This document shows, in pieces, positions 13,414 through 23,546 of a DNA stretch of 64,000 nt. Location of the stretch: NCBI GenBank assembly GCA_019096155.1, contig JAHCVI010000001.1, positions 14,161,243-14,225,242 of the forward strand, in the 5' to 3' direction. Positions within the stretch are counted from its first letter, which is position 1; each line of letters starts with the position of its first letter. Origin of the DNA: Staphylotrichum longicolle. Its lineage: Eukaryota > Ascomycota > Sordariomycetes > Sordariales > Chaetomiaceae. The position numbers and the translations under genes were made by a program. The notes beneath the pieces were generated by a model. The model was not told the DNA's origin, searched no databases, and was given only the letters and a program-made list of their open reading frames with translations.

Positions 13414-14722
13414 ATGTTCTCCATGCTCCCAGACCTCACCCCGCGGGACGTAAGTCATCCAACCTCCACTCCCATGAACTCCCATCCACTAACCTCCCAA
13501 ACCGCCCACCCAGTCCCGCTCCCTTTGGTACACCTCCCCGCGCCACCCCTTCTACTCCCTCGACCCCTCCTTCTCCCTCGACGGCAGCACAACCACCACC
13601 CTCTCCCCGCCCACGGACCCCGCCAACGCGGCAACCGCCAACAACCCGACGCAAAACACCCCGGCCCCCACAAACACCGCCAACGCCGCGCGGCAGGGCC
13701 CCGCCCAGCAGTCCGCGAGCCACGCCGCGCAGGTGATCGACCGCTCGCTCCTCGGCCGGCTGCACGCCGAGGAGCAGCTGCTCGAGCGCCGGCGCGCCGC
13801 CGTCTCCAACCTGGGCAGCACGTGGCTCAAGCCGCCGGGCGTGTCCAAGACGCTGTTCCAGATGCGCGAGGAGCGGCGCGAGGCCGAGGAGCACGCCGAG
13901 GCGATGCGGCGCGAGATGCTGGCGCAGGAGCTGGCCGAGGCCGAGGCCGAGGCGCAGGCGCAGGCGGCCGCCGCGCTGGTGGAGGGGGACGGGGAGGCCG
14001 GGTTGGAAGGGGGGGATATGGAGGGGGATGTTGATGATGGGGAGGGGGCAAGGGATCTGGATGAGGATATTCCGGATGCGGATCTGGAAGGGGGGTTTGG
14101 GTATGATGGGGTGAGTGATGATGATGAAGAGGAGGATGAGGAAGATGAAGACGAAGAGGAGGAGGAGGAGGACGACGACGACGAGGAAGAGGATGAGAGC
14201 GGAGAAGAGGACGGACTCACCCGCGAGGAGGTACAGGAGCGGCGGCGGGAGATGGAGCGCATCCGCGCGATCGAGGAGCGGAGGCGCGAGATCATGATTG
14301 AGGCGGCCTCGCAGAACGCGCGAGAGAGCAGGGAGTTTTTCGAATATGACGAGGAGGAGCTCAGCGAAGAGGAGCGGAGCCAGCTTCTGCAAGAGGAAGA
14401 TCTCATCCATGAAAGCTCACAGCCGGTTTTAGAGGTCGAGGTCGAGGTGGGCACCGATATGGACATGGACGCGGACCTGGACGACGACATCCCCGAGGCA
14501 GAGAGCGGCGTCTATGAGCACACCGACTCCGAGGCCGAGCTTGACAGCGACGAGGATACGCGCGATCTCAGCTACGCCCGCAGCTCTCGGGTGCTCCATC
14601 GCAGGACGAGTCACCGGCGGAGCGAGGCACCGCGGTCGAGCCTCGATATCAGCGGGCTCTTGTCGGGGAATGAGAGCAGCATGATGGACAGCAGCCCGCA
14701 TATGCGGATCGGCAACTACTAG
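13414..14722 (+). CDS. Anaphase-promoting complex subunit 15 (Apc15/Mnd2 family), 414 aa
   Basis: Apc15/Mnd2 is a small acidic subunit of the anaphase-promoting complex, the nuclear ubiquitin ligase that triggers anaphase and mitotic exit; in yeast Mnd2 also restrains the meiotic activator Ama1. Exons are 13414-13449 and 13514-14722, split by a 64-base GT-AG intron in phase 0. The protein starts MFSMLPDLTPRD and continues SRSLWYTSPRHPFY, matching the family's N-terminal LFP-L-PR-LW motif. Next comes a helix with LGSTWLKPPGVSKTLFQM, then an Ala/Glu-rich helix. Residues about 210-245 form a long Asp/Glu tract, and a second acidic region with Ser follows. The C-terminal half is low complexity. 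It converges on Bet1, with 358 bases between the two stops. The family call rests on the N-terminal motif plus the acidic tail. Confidence 0.8.
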
Positions 14723-15080
14723 GGTTTGGCGGGCAACGAGAGGGGTGGAGTTGGTCTGTTTTGTATCATGATACCAGTATTGCTAGGCGTTGGCAGAGGT
14801 GATGGCTTTTTGTACCTTGACAACGATTATCATGGCTCTGATGAGGAAACGAGAAACTATCATGTTCAGCATTACAACATATGTATCAGCCCGGCCTCCT
14901 TCATGGTCGCATGCAAGTGTGTTGGTACAGTACAACATCACGCCAGCAGTCCGTTACCCCCAAACAAGCGAAGCCAAAGATCGACATGCTTCTCCCAAAC
15001 TCCAAGCGCCCATGCAGTCAGCCCCTCCCGGCAACGAAAGCGGGCGGGAGCTACCCAACGCCCCCCCCTCTGCCTCGCCT
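14723..15080. other. Convergent intergenic spacer APC15 / BET1
   Basis: This is the 358-base region between two stop codons facing each other. It should hold both 3' UTRs and poly(A) sites. I see no gene in it. Confidence 0.7.
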
Positions 15081-16135
15081 TCAGAAGAGCCATACGTAAA
15101 TGAACAAAAAGATGACGGCCAGGAAAAATGCCAGCCACACCCTCCAGCCCACGCCCGTCCTCTCCGCCATGACGAGCATCCTGTTCATCGTCCGGCCCAG
15201 CCGCAGCCGCGTCTGGTCGAACCCCTCGTTCATCTTCTCCGCCAGCGCCGACGAGTCGCGGATCTCATCGCCAATCGCCACCGTCATCTGTCCCCCAAAC
15301 CGGTCAGCACTACGACCTTCTCACGATCCAGAGTACCGAGAAAAGGCGGACGTACATCCTTCAGCAACTTAACCTTGCCCAAAATCCCCTCCACCTGCTG
15401 GTCATTCTGGCTCTCGAGCTCGTTGAGCACCGCGTCGCTGTACTGGCCCCTGTTCTCACACACACTCTCGTCAGCGACCGCTCCCTGCCTTCAAACCACC
15501 CCTCAACCCCCCGGTCCCCAACGGAAACGGAAAACAAGCCAAGCCAAGCGTGTGTGTACATACTTCCGATTCGGCGTCGCGGGCCTGAACCCGCCCCGGT
15601 TCTCCGCGACGCCCAGGTGGCTGCCGCTCCCGCTCGCGCCGCCGGCCCGGGGTACCCGCCGTAACCGTACCCGCTGTGCGGTTGGGGCTGTGGTTGTTGG
15701 TGGAACTGGCGGCTCGGGCTGGCGCTGACGGTGCGGTTCGCGCCGCCGCGGTGTAGCCCTTGAAGAGGTCGCCGCGCGAGTCGCGCTGGTGGAGGGAGGA
15801 GTTGAATCTGTTTTCGGGGGGCCGGGACGGATGGTTAGTTAGGTTTGATCGGGTGAGAGGGGTTTGGACTGAGGTAGGACGGCGAAGATGGCGGTTGTCG
15901 GGAGAGAAGCGCCGGTGTCCGGGGGGGTGGGAGGTGTTGCTGACGACGAGGGTCGGGGCTTCAAAATGACGAGTAATAGGGGAGGCGATCGATCGGGGGT
16001 GCATGGCCGTCGGGTTTGGTGTAGGATGTCGGGTGGTGTCGCGGGTTGATGCCCGTGGATTGTTTCTCTGATGCGCAGCGGCTTGCGATGACGATGTGCA
16101 AAGGAACCAACTGAACAAACTCACCGGGAAGCCAT
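15081..16135 (-). CDS. Bet1-like Qc-SNARE, about 183 aa, exon 2 frame disrupted
   Basis: Bet1 is a SNARE for ER-Golgi vesicle fusion. Exons on the minus strand are 16135-16125 (MASR), 15807-15564, 15449-15356 and 15287-15081. The last two exons give GQYSDAVLNELESQND, then VEGILGKVKLLKD joined in frame to MTVAIGDEIRDSSALAEKMN, and end in a C-terminal anchor (VWLAFFLAVIFLFIYVWLF). Exon 2 begins in the right frame (FNSSLHQRDSRGDLFKGY), but its 3' end must be read in a different frame (GGFRPATPNRK) to splice in phase. A middle part reads best in the third frame (HSGYGYGGYPG). Exon 2 is 244 bases where the phases need a length two bases longer. Two single-base losses in GC-rich sequence would explain this. 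The first intron, about 316 bases, is long for this window. Confidence 0.82.
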
Positions 16136-17007
16136 AGTGTGCGTTTCGCAAAGAAGTGGTATTCTATCGGTTATGGTGTTTCTTCCATGACGGTCCGGCA
16201 AATGCCCCCGATGAAATACAAGAAGGCGACAGCGCGGAAGCTCTACGTCGTGTTCTTGAGGAGTGGACTCGGTCACAAGTCCGAGTCTAAACGTTGGCTC
16301 TTTGTCCTCCGGGCCAGGCTTTTTGCTCCAAGTGTCAAGAAATTTGGACCGCCCAGATTGGTCAATTGCAGATAAGCTTTTTCAGGGGCAACGCAACGCT
16401 CTGTGTTTGGTTTGTTGGAAAGGGACACAATCTGTTGAGATTTACTGCCAATCATTGAGCCGAGCCCCTGAACCGCGTCTGTTTAATTTGAGATCCATGG
16501 ACAGCATGGAGTTCAAGTTGCATGTGGAATCCAGAAACCACAACAGAGGAGCTGGAGTGGGCCGCCGGGTCGGTGGGAGGCGGCATCGCAGACCGGGGTG
16601 GCATGTCCTATAACAGTGGCGAGCGCGAACGAATATGGCAACCACATGGCATCAGGAGAGAACGCTGACCGTAAGCCATGAGCAATCTTGAGCGCATGTT
16701 CTGTTCATTTTACGCGACGTCCATAACCATAAGCTACCACATGAATGCACCGATTTCCATCGCGCGCGCAAGTGAGCGCATACTCGCAAACAAGGATGAT
16801 AGCCCCTCAATCGGTATCTCTGCAGCGCAACAAGCCGCCATAGCTGCCGCTTGCACCCAAACCAGCTGAATGGTAGACTATCCAGCATGGGACAGGCTGG
16901 CCATATCCATTTCGTAATATCATATCCCATTCATCGTTGCGTTAGGCGGTCGTCGTAGGGTTCTCGACCTTTTCGGCCTTCTCGGCGACAATCTCGACGG
17001 GGTGATC
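16136..17007. other. Intergenic spacer BET1 / CHZ1
   Basis: This 872-base stretch lies upstream of Bet1 and downstream of Chz1, both on the minus strand. Short open frames here are unconvincing. It probably holds the Bet1 promoter and the Chz1 3' UTR. Confidence 0.6.
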
Positions 17008-17509
17008 CTAGTCCTCGTCCATCTTGTCCTCCTCGACAAAGTCCTCATCGTCATCCTCATCCTCGTCGTCCTCGGGCGGGTTCTCCGCAGCAGCCTTGGC
17101 AAAGTCAATCACCTTGCCGCGAGTGCGACGGCCGATGACATTGTCGAGGTCAATCTCCTCCATGTTGTCCTCATCGGCTGCGTGGTGGTTAGTTACGCGA
17201 CGCGTATGCGGGGTTCGGCAATGCGATTGACATACCAGCCTCGGGCTCCTGGACAATACAATGTTAGTCATCAGAATGCATAGGCAAACAGGGGATGTTC
17301 TGCGATGCGACGACCGGGCGCAAGCTTACCTCCTCAGGGTCCAGCTCATCATCGTCATCGTCGTCGTCATCTTCAACCATGGAGGCGTCCTCAACATGCT
17401 GCTCGGCAGCGGGAGCCTTGCCCTTGCCCTTGAGATCGGTCGCGGACGCGGCGCCGTTCTCGGGGTTGGTGACATCCATGGGCTCGGTGGTTCCGTTCTC
17501 GGTGGTCAT
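17008..17509 (-). CDS. Histone H2A.Z-specific chaperone Chz1, 120 aa, with 13-nt microexon
   Basis: Chz1 is an acidic nuclear chaperone that delivers H2A.Z-H2B dimers to the SWR1 remodeller. Exons on the minus strand are 17509-17330 (60 codons), 17248-17236 (13 bases) and 17177-17008, with introns of 81 and 58 bases; all junctions are GT-AG. The N-terminal half is disordered, with a run of eight Asp around residue 50. The CHZ motif follows at residues about 70-95: EEIDLDNVIGRRTRGKVIDF, then AKAAAENPP. The tail is acidic. The microexon encodes EPEA, which restores the frame between the acidic tract and the CHZ motif. Length is close to the usual size for the family. It is transcribed in the same direction as Emc10, about 560 bases downstream of that gene. 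Confidence 0.88.
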
Positions 17510-18070
17510 GTTTGCGATCTGATGTGCTTCCGTGACAGAGAGTCGTTGTTGTGTCGGTTGCTGGATGAAAGTTGACCACGATGGTTGCGAGAATCAAGGT
17601 CGGGGTCGAAACTGGGGTATGGTTGAAGGGGGAGGAGAAGGCAAGAAGTGTTGATGGAAGAGGAAGGGCCAAGAGGGTGTTCGATGGGCCAGTGAATTTC
17701 TGGCCGACGCAGCTGCCTCAAGCTGAATGTGGGGTCAAGAGCGGCCCGGTAACCAGTGGCAACCAGCTGACAAGGGTCTGTGAGCAGAAGCTGAGACTGC
17801 CAAGTCTGTTCAAGCTCGAGCGCCAGTGTTCACAGGAGGGCACTGGAATGGAATGGCAGGCACAAGCGCCTGCAGAGACATCGAGAAAGCCTTGTGCAGC
17901 TTGCCAACAAGGATTGATGACGGCAACTGGCCGAGATTGAGAAAATAGAGACTCCGCAACCTTTGCAAACCGCACACCGCGCACCTTCACCAGCCAGAAA
18001 CACCACTTGGAGAACAAACCCAAACAAGATGCCATTCCCAAACACGGCCCCAAACCCAAATCTCAAAACC
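17510..18070. other. Intergenic spacer CHZ1 / EMC10
   Basis: A 561-base spacer between tandem minus-strand genes. It should hold the Chz1 promoter and the Emc10 3' UTR. No gene is seen. Confidence 0.6.
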
Positions 18071-18840
18071 TTACTTTTGCTCCCCCCCTCCGGTAAGCAA
18101 CAATACCGCCCCAATAGCCAACGCCCACCAGTACCTACCACCACCCCAATCGTTAGCAACCTCCAACCCAAAAACCGGGACAGGGAAGAAGAAGAAGAAG
18201 AAGAAGAAACACAAACATACTTCTGCACAAACGTCTTCTGCTCCTCCTCCACCACTTTCCCTCCCTCCCTCCTCACCACAACCGGCTTCCCCAGCGCGGG
18301 CTGCGCCCCGCGCCCCGTCCGCACCACGCGCGCCTGCGGGCCAAAGTCGCGCGTCTGCCCGGCGTCGATGGCCACGCCCCGGCACAGCACGCCCAGGACG
18401 ACGTCCCGGCCCTCGCCGCCGTCGTCCACCGTCACCTCAAAGTGCGGCGCGTAGCCCTTGGCGAAGTTGTCCGCGGACGCGACCGTCGTGGAGGACAGCC
18501 ATTTCTGCGCGGACGGGTCGTACAGCCCGATGCGCACGAGCTTGGCGTCGTCGGGCAGGTCCGGGGCGGAGTAGCTGAGGACGAGGGTTGAGGGGTCGTG
18601 CTGGTCGTCGGGAGACTCTCCAGTGGTTGTTGTTGATGTTGATGTGGAGGAGGAGGAGGAGGAGGAGGAGGGGATGGCGAGCTCGGCGAGGAGGGACGGG
18701 GCCGTGGAGGGCGCGGCGACGGGTTGGATGTAGACGGCTGCTGTGCGCGTTGCTGCTGCTGAGTCGTGGGCGCCGGCGAGTGCGGCGCCGGCGAGTGCAG
18801 TGCCGGCCAGGAGGGCGGGTAGGAGGGCCGCAAGCCGCAT
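18071..18840 (-). CDS. ER membrane protein complex subunit 10 (Emc10-like), 227 aa
   Basis: Emc10 is a lumenal/transmembrane subunit of the ER membrane protein complex, an insertase for multi-pass and tail-anchored proteins. Exons on the minus strand are 18840-18221 and 18134-18071, with an 86-base intron. A signal peptide starts at MRLAALLPALLAGTALAG. A Ser/Thr tract near residues 65-85 is encoded by a GGA-rich microsatellite. The lumenal domain includes LVRIGLYDPSAQKW, FEVTVDD and VVLGVLCRG. The C-terminus EEQKTFVQKYWWALAI followed by GAVLLLTGGGEQK matches the family's short final membrane helix, where human EMC10 has a comparable QKSFFAKYW segment. An in-frame upstream extension is open to 19410, but the signal peptide fixes the start. 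The call rests mainly on overall layout and the C-terminal motif. Confidence 0.72.
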
Positions 18841-19744
18841 GGTGGTTTTCTGAATTTCGCTGTCCGCGGCCGGGTGGGGCTGGTCGGCGGTGGACTGATG
18901 AATTGGTGCGGACGAGGAAAGGTGAAGTTCGTTTGTGAGGTTGACGGGCCAAGATTGCGGCGAATGCGATGCTTGCCAGAGCTCGTGCTTGGCGGTGGGA
19001 CCCACTGCAGCTGGCCCCCTGTCGTGGGTCCCCAGGGTCGCTTGCAAGTCTCTGGGGGACTTGGAAGTTGCAACCCTACCCACGTGTCGATGGCACCACC
19101 GACAGTGGTAAGGCACCTCGCCCGTCACCGCCTCATATTTCCAGGTTGAGCTATGAGGTTGATCTTTTTGATGCCGATTTCGGAAGGGGGGTCTGTCTTT
19201 CTTTTCTTTTTTTCTTCTTTTTTGAACTGAGACAATCACGTTTTGTAACACTGAACATTGGAGCTTGCCGAGTTCAAGCCCGGGTTGGTGTTCCCGTCCT
19301 CGGCCCTTGACGTTGGCCACTGCCATCACTCTGGCCTTATTGTGGCCATTGTGAACGGAATATAAAGAACCTTGATGGCCAGGTGTTCGTATCTGCAGTT
19401 CCAAAGACAAGCTGTATTGATGCTACTCGAAAGAAGCCGTCTCCGCGGACACTGGTCCTGGGAATCTGGACGAAGTATATGCCCATTTGCTCGTCTGGTG
19501 TTTCGACCAGATTTATGTACAAAAAGCCGAGAGCTTGTAATTCCTGCAAGCCCCCGCCCATGCTGCAATCGCAATGTTGATGTCCTCTTTGAAACTGAGG
19601 ATGCAGAATGAATTCCGACCAGACTCCGCTCCACCTCCATGACCGGGCTGGTGTCCGCCGAAAGCAACCCATCGACCATTGCCAACACCACCAGCCCCCT
19701 CAAATACCAAGTTGTGCGATTCCGGTCACGAGTGGCTGCTCATG
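18841..19744. other. Intergenic spacer EMC10 / cyclin
   Basis: About 900 bases between tandem minus-strand genes. A pyrimidine run lies near 19198-19224. It should hold the Emc10 promoter and cyclin 3' UTR. Open frames seen here do not look protein-like. Confidence 0.6.
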
Positions 19745-21123
19745 CTATGCGCCGCCTAATGCTGGTCCTTGGACCGTGCCGGTCGGGCCCAAAAACCCTC
19801 TCCGAGAAAACCCCCCTTGCCCTTCTTCGACGGCATCATCGTCGTCAAGTTCGTCGCTGTCATCGATGGCATCACTGTCATCATCGCCGTTTTCGGCTCC
19901 TTCTAGTGCGTAGCCCGGACATCGCTCGACAAGGCCCTTGTAATAAGCGACCAGGACTTCCGGGTTGGGGACGATCTTCCAGTCGACCCTGTGCAGAAAC
20001 TCGAGTTCCAGAAGCTTCAGTTCGGCGACCTTAACTCCGCCGACCCGAGCGTACGTCGAGTTGTTCCAAAAGGCGTCCGACAGCCCCTTGGCCGCGACCG
20101 TAGCGGCAGTGATGAGAAATCGGTGCACTGTGAGCGTGTTGATGGTGAAATCGGGGTATAGTGCGCACAGGCGGTCGATGTAGTAGACCATGGAGAGGAG
20201 GAGAGGGGGTGTAAGTGTGGCGTGTTTGGCGAGGCGGTGGAGGTACTCTAACACCGATATTCCCGGGGCCGTTCTGCATTTTGGTTAGTTTTCCTGCGCT
20301 GAAGCCATAACAAGTAGGCGGTTGGTCTGGCGAAACCGGGGGTGGGGAGAAGGGAAGCATACCGGGAATGGAATCTGGTGAGATGCCCCGACTTGAGCGC
20401 GAGGCTATCATTCGTCTCGATCAGTTCCCCAAGCATGTGCGCAATGAGAACTACCACGTCCTCAACCGCGCAGTGCTCATATCGTTGTGGCAAAACTTTG
20501 GGGGGTAATGTATCGGGCTTGGCCCGTTTGGCGAGTGTTGAGGGGTTTTGTAGCGCATGGGTCGCCAACGCGCTTGTGCTGGCGCCGGGCCCTTGGGAAT
20601 TCCTCCTCTTGGACGGGGAGGCTGGTACAAACGGTGATTCTATGCGCTGCTTCGGTCCGGGCGGCACTGGCTTGGAGGGCCGCGCCGGGGTCTGCGCAAC
20701 GGCGCCAGGCCGCTCGTCGGGGGCCGCCATTGCTCTGCGGCGCGGAGATGAGGGCGGGTCGGGGTCTGTCGGCTGTTGTTGTACTCGCGGGAGCAATGCA
20801 CCGGTGGCGTAGTCCATGCGCTCCATAGGCGAGTACTGGGTGGCGGCGTCGACGGCTACATATCGCTTCGGCGCAAGCGACGAGGAGGCTATTGCGGGCG
20901 CGGGCGCGGGCGCGGGCGAGTTGGAGTGCCGGCGAGACTTGGCGACCGCCGGAACCAGAGGAGAAGAGTTTCGCGGCGATGGTGCTGGGGCATAGCGGAA
21001 GCTGTGGAGGCTGCTTCGGGGAGACGCATTGGCTGAGGTTGTTGTGGGAACGGGTGACCGCGCCAACATCATCCCAGCCTCATTTCGTCCTGCGAAGCGC
21101 AGGTGCATCCGCGGGAGAAACAA
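19745..21123 (-). CDS. Pho80-type (PREG-like) cyclin, up to 429 aa
   Basis: Pho80/PREG-type cyclins partner the Pho85/PGOV kinase and control phosphate and nutrient signalling. Exons on the minus strand are 21123-20363 and 20273-19745, with an 89-base GT-AG intron that joins FHSR to TAPGISVLEYLHRLAK in frame. Residues 1-205 are disordered and rich in Pro/Ser, with an Ala-Pro repeat. The cyclin box runs about 215-365 and includes EDVVVLIAHMLGELIETND, LTPPLLLSMVYYIDRLC and TVHRFLITAATVAAKGLSD, followed by FWNNSTYARVGG and ELEFLHRVDWKI, which are typical of the Pho80 subfamily. The tail is acidic. The exact start is uncertain: in-frame ATGs at 21123, 21108, 21072 and 21069 are all possible, and MMLARSPVPTTTSANASP is an attractive start. 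Which cyclin of this family it is cannot be fixed without alignment. Confidence 0.85.
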
Positions 21124-23546
21124 AGTTGAGAGAAGTCTTGTGCGGCAAGCCCAAGCCGGGATGGTGGGGCAGCAGGCGAGATCGGCCCACCGCAGCAGCA
21201 GCGCAATCCAGGCGAGCCAGGCAAGCCAGGTTCCCGCTCAGTTCCCCGCAAAGAACCACCAAGGTCGCACTGGCCGGTGTGTGGCTCTCGGTGTCCGGAA
21301 CCAGAACAAGCTAAGCTGCAAAGAACCAAGGACGCTCGAGCAGTGTTGGGCCCAGTGCAGTCAGTCGTCGAGGGACGTCCTTTCGTTGCGTTGCAGGTTT
21401 AGTTAGGAGTCACGACAGAGCCGTCCGACAGCGCAGGTTGGAGTGGATGATGCAGGTCGAGTGCGTTGTGTGAACCGTGCTGTTGGTCTCTACATGTATC
21501 TGGGCACGGAAGTCTTTGTGCTGGCGGGGTACTGGGAAGAATGCCGTGCGAAGTTACATCCATCTGCCGTAATGTTGTTGTCGGTTGATCGGAACAGTGA
21601 CGGGGCCATTTTTTTTCCTCTCCCTGGGTCACCAGCTGCATAGATATATACTCCTGTTCCTGGTCTCGTCTGCAGAGTGTGCTTCTGGCCAACAGCAGGT
21701 GTGGTGGCACATGGGCAAATGCCCAATTTTCTTCCTCGATGAGCGAACTGGGAGACTCGGTGCACGCCCAGCGGACCCAACGAAGGGGGGCCAGCCATAC
21801 GGATCACGTTTCCATGCAAAGGTCACCGAGTCCCCGGGAGCCATGGGGCGCCGGGAAAGTCCCTGATTGGCACACCTCAGGGGCTCCACAGCCAGGAGGC
21901 GTGCTTGGCGGAACTGAGCGAGCAGATCAAGGCAGGGAGCAGTGACGGCCAGGAAAAGGGTCCAAACCATGTGGTCGGCTGCCAGGGCGTTTTGTGGTTC
22001 AGCGGAACACGAAGGCGTGTCCTCTGTGACGTTTGCTGGCTCGTTTTAGTGAGGGCTGAGTGCAGTCAGCGGGTTGTGTGCTGACCAGTGCCCCAGAGGC
22101 AGCCTGTCAAGTGCTGTGTCGCAGTGAGAGTCGGTGTCTGGAAATGGCAGTGGAACTTCTCAATGGCTCAGGACCCAGGAAGCTGGAACCCATCTCAACC
22201 GAACAGACTGGCCTTCCGCTGCCCACGTGCGCAGAGAACGGCTGGCGCCAGGCTTGGGCTCGAACAAATGGAGCTGGCTATATTATTAGGTAGAGTGCAA
22301 TGCTTGGGCATCGAATGTTTCAATCATTGCCAGGGACGGCAGGGGAATCGTGAGATGATTGATGGTTGAGTTTAGGACGAGATGCACATAAGATACCTTA
22401 CGGAGCAGAACCAGGAGCAAGTCCAGTTCAATGTTTGGTTTGTGTGTTAGTGCGGCTCCTCTGCCACAGATCATGGTCGCACTTTCAAGAACTTCCAGCT
22501 CAACAGCCTGTTCATCAATTTCGAACGAAACACAAAAAGACAAAATTTAAAGCTAGCCAAGAACTTATCTATCAATCACATGGTTTTGCATCTCGATGCG
22601 TTGTTGTGCTGTGGATTTCAAGGTCTCGATCGGACCTGGTGTTAGGTACCACACCAACGAACAAAACAGGGGTTGGAGTGTCGTAGGAATCTTTAAACTT
22701 CTGGTATACCTCGATGCATTCACCGCGACCAGAATCGATAACAACGAGCTCTTTGATTCGTTCAATTGCGTCCTGTTCTGCTATTTTGTAGTCATTTTTG
22801 TTTTCATCATCTTCTCCTCCTCGTCCTCTGTGTATGCCGCCTGAGTTTTCTCTCCTGCCTGTGTTGTTGCAGCTGCTTGTTCTGCTGCTCACATTGGAAA
22901 ACCATCATCCATTCTGCACGACTGCTTTCCCCACGCTCGGGCCACTGCCTCGGGGCATGGAGCTGTCCAGGGCTGCTGCTGCACGCCAGTCGAGGCCACG
23001 CCCAGCTCTTTCCGGGCACCCCATGCGGAGGGGTGGGCTCGGTGGGGCACTACTGACCTTAATCCTGTCATCCCGCCATTGGCTGACTGCATCCATCAAA
23101 CATCAGCATTCAACAGCAGTTACAGAAGAACAGCCCTCTACGCAGTAGGTCACTGTTGAGTCGTCCGCCCACTTGAAACGATCGCTAGTCATCAAAGGTC
23201 CCCTCCGCGCTGCAGCTCAACTGGGGTACGACTGTTTCGGGCAACAGAAAGCATACTTAATCCACGTATTTGCCCCCGAAGAGGGTTCGTGTCGCGGTTT
23301 CGGTCTCGGTTTCCTCCGCAAAGCAGTGCAAAACGAACACTTCGAGCGCCACTCCAACACCTACTCTGCCGCTCGCTTTCATCCAACGCCCACTCCAAAC
23401 GACAATCCCAGAACCCCTTCCACGAAATTTGCCAGCCGGGCTCTCGGCTCTTTCACGAACGCTCAAAAAAGGCCGACTCTCTTTGCCACGATCCGGCCGA
23501 TTCTGCTTGGCGCGCCCGGAGCCGTTGAATAGCACATCCCGATACC
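21124..23546. other. Divergent intergenic region cyclin / GID5
   Basis: About 2.4 kb upstream of two diverging genes. The part from roughly 22290 to 22890 is richer in A+T than its surroundings and holds the weak minus-strand open frames listed separately. Nothing else is supported. Confidence 0.55.
22286..22892 (-). pseudogene. Weak candidate for a small orphan gene or gene remnant
   Basis: Two minus-strand open frames, 22892-22572 (106 codons) and 22543-22286 (85 codons), sit in a lower-GC island. Unlike most spurious frames here they lack the Arg/Pro/Ser-rich look of GC-rich noise: the first contains IAEQDAIERIKELVVIDSG and EVYQKFKDSY, the second FEIDEQAVELEVLESATMI. I could not join them with a convincing intron, and I recognise no family. 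It could be a decayed gene, an orphan gene or chance. Confidence 0.2.

Noticed and set aside
17830..19410. 526-codon version of Emc10 with a long N-terminal extension and a longer C-terminus
   Set aside because: The signal peptide at 18840 and the spliced C-terminal membrane helix define the gene; the extensions are upstream DNA and intron read-through.
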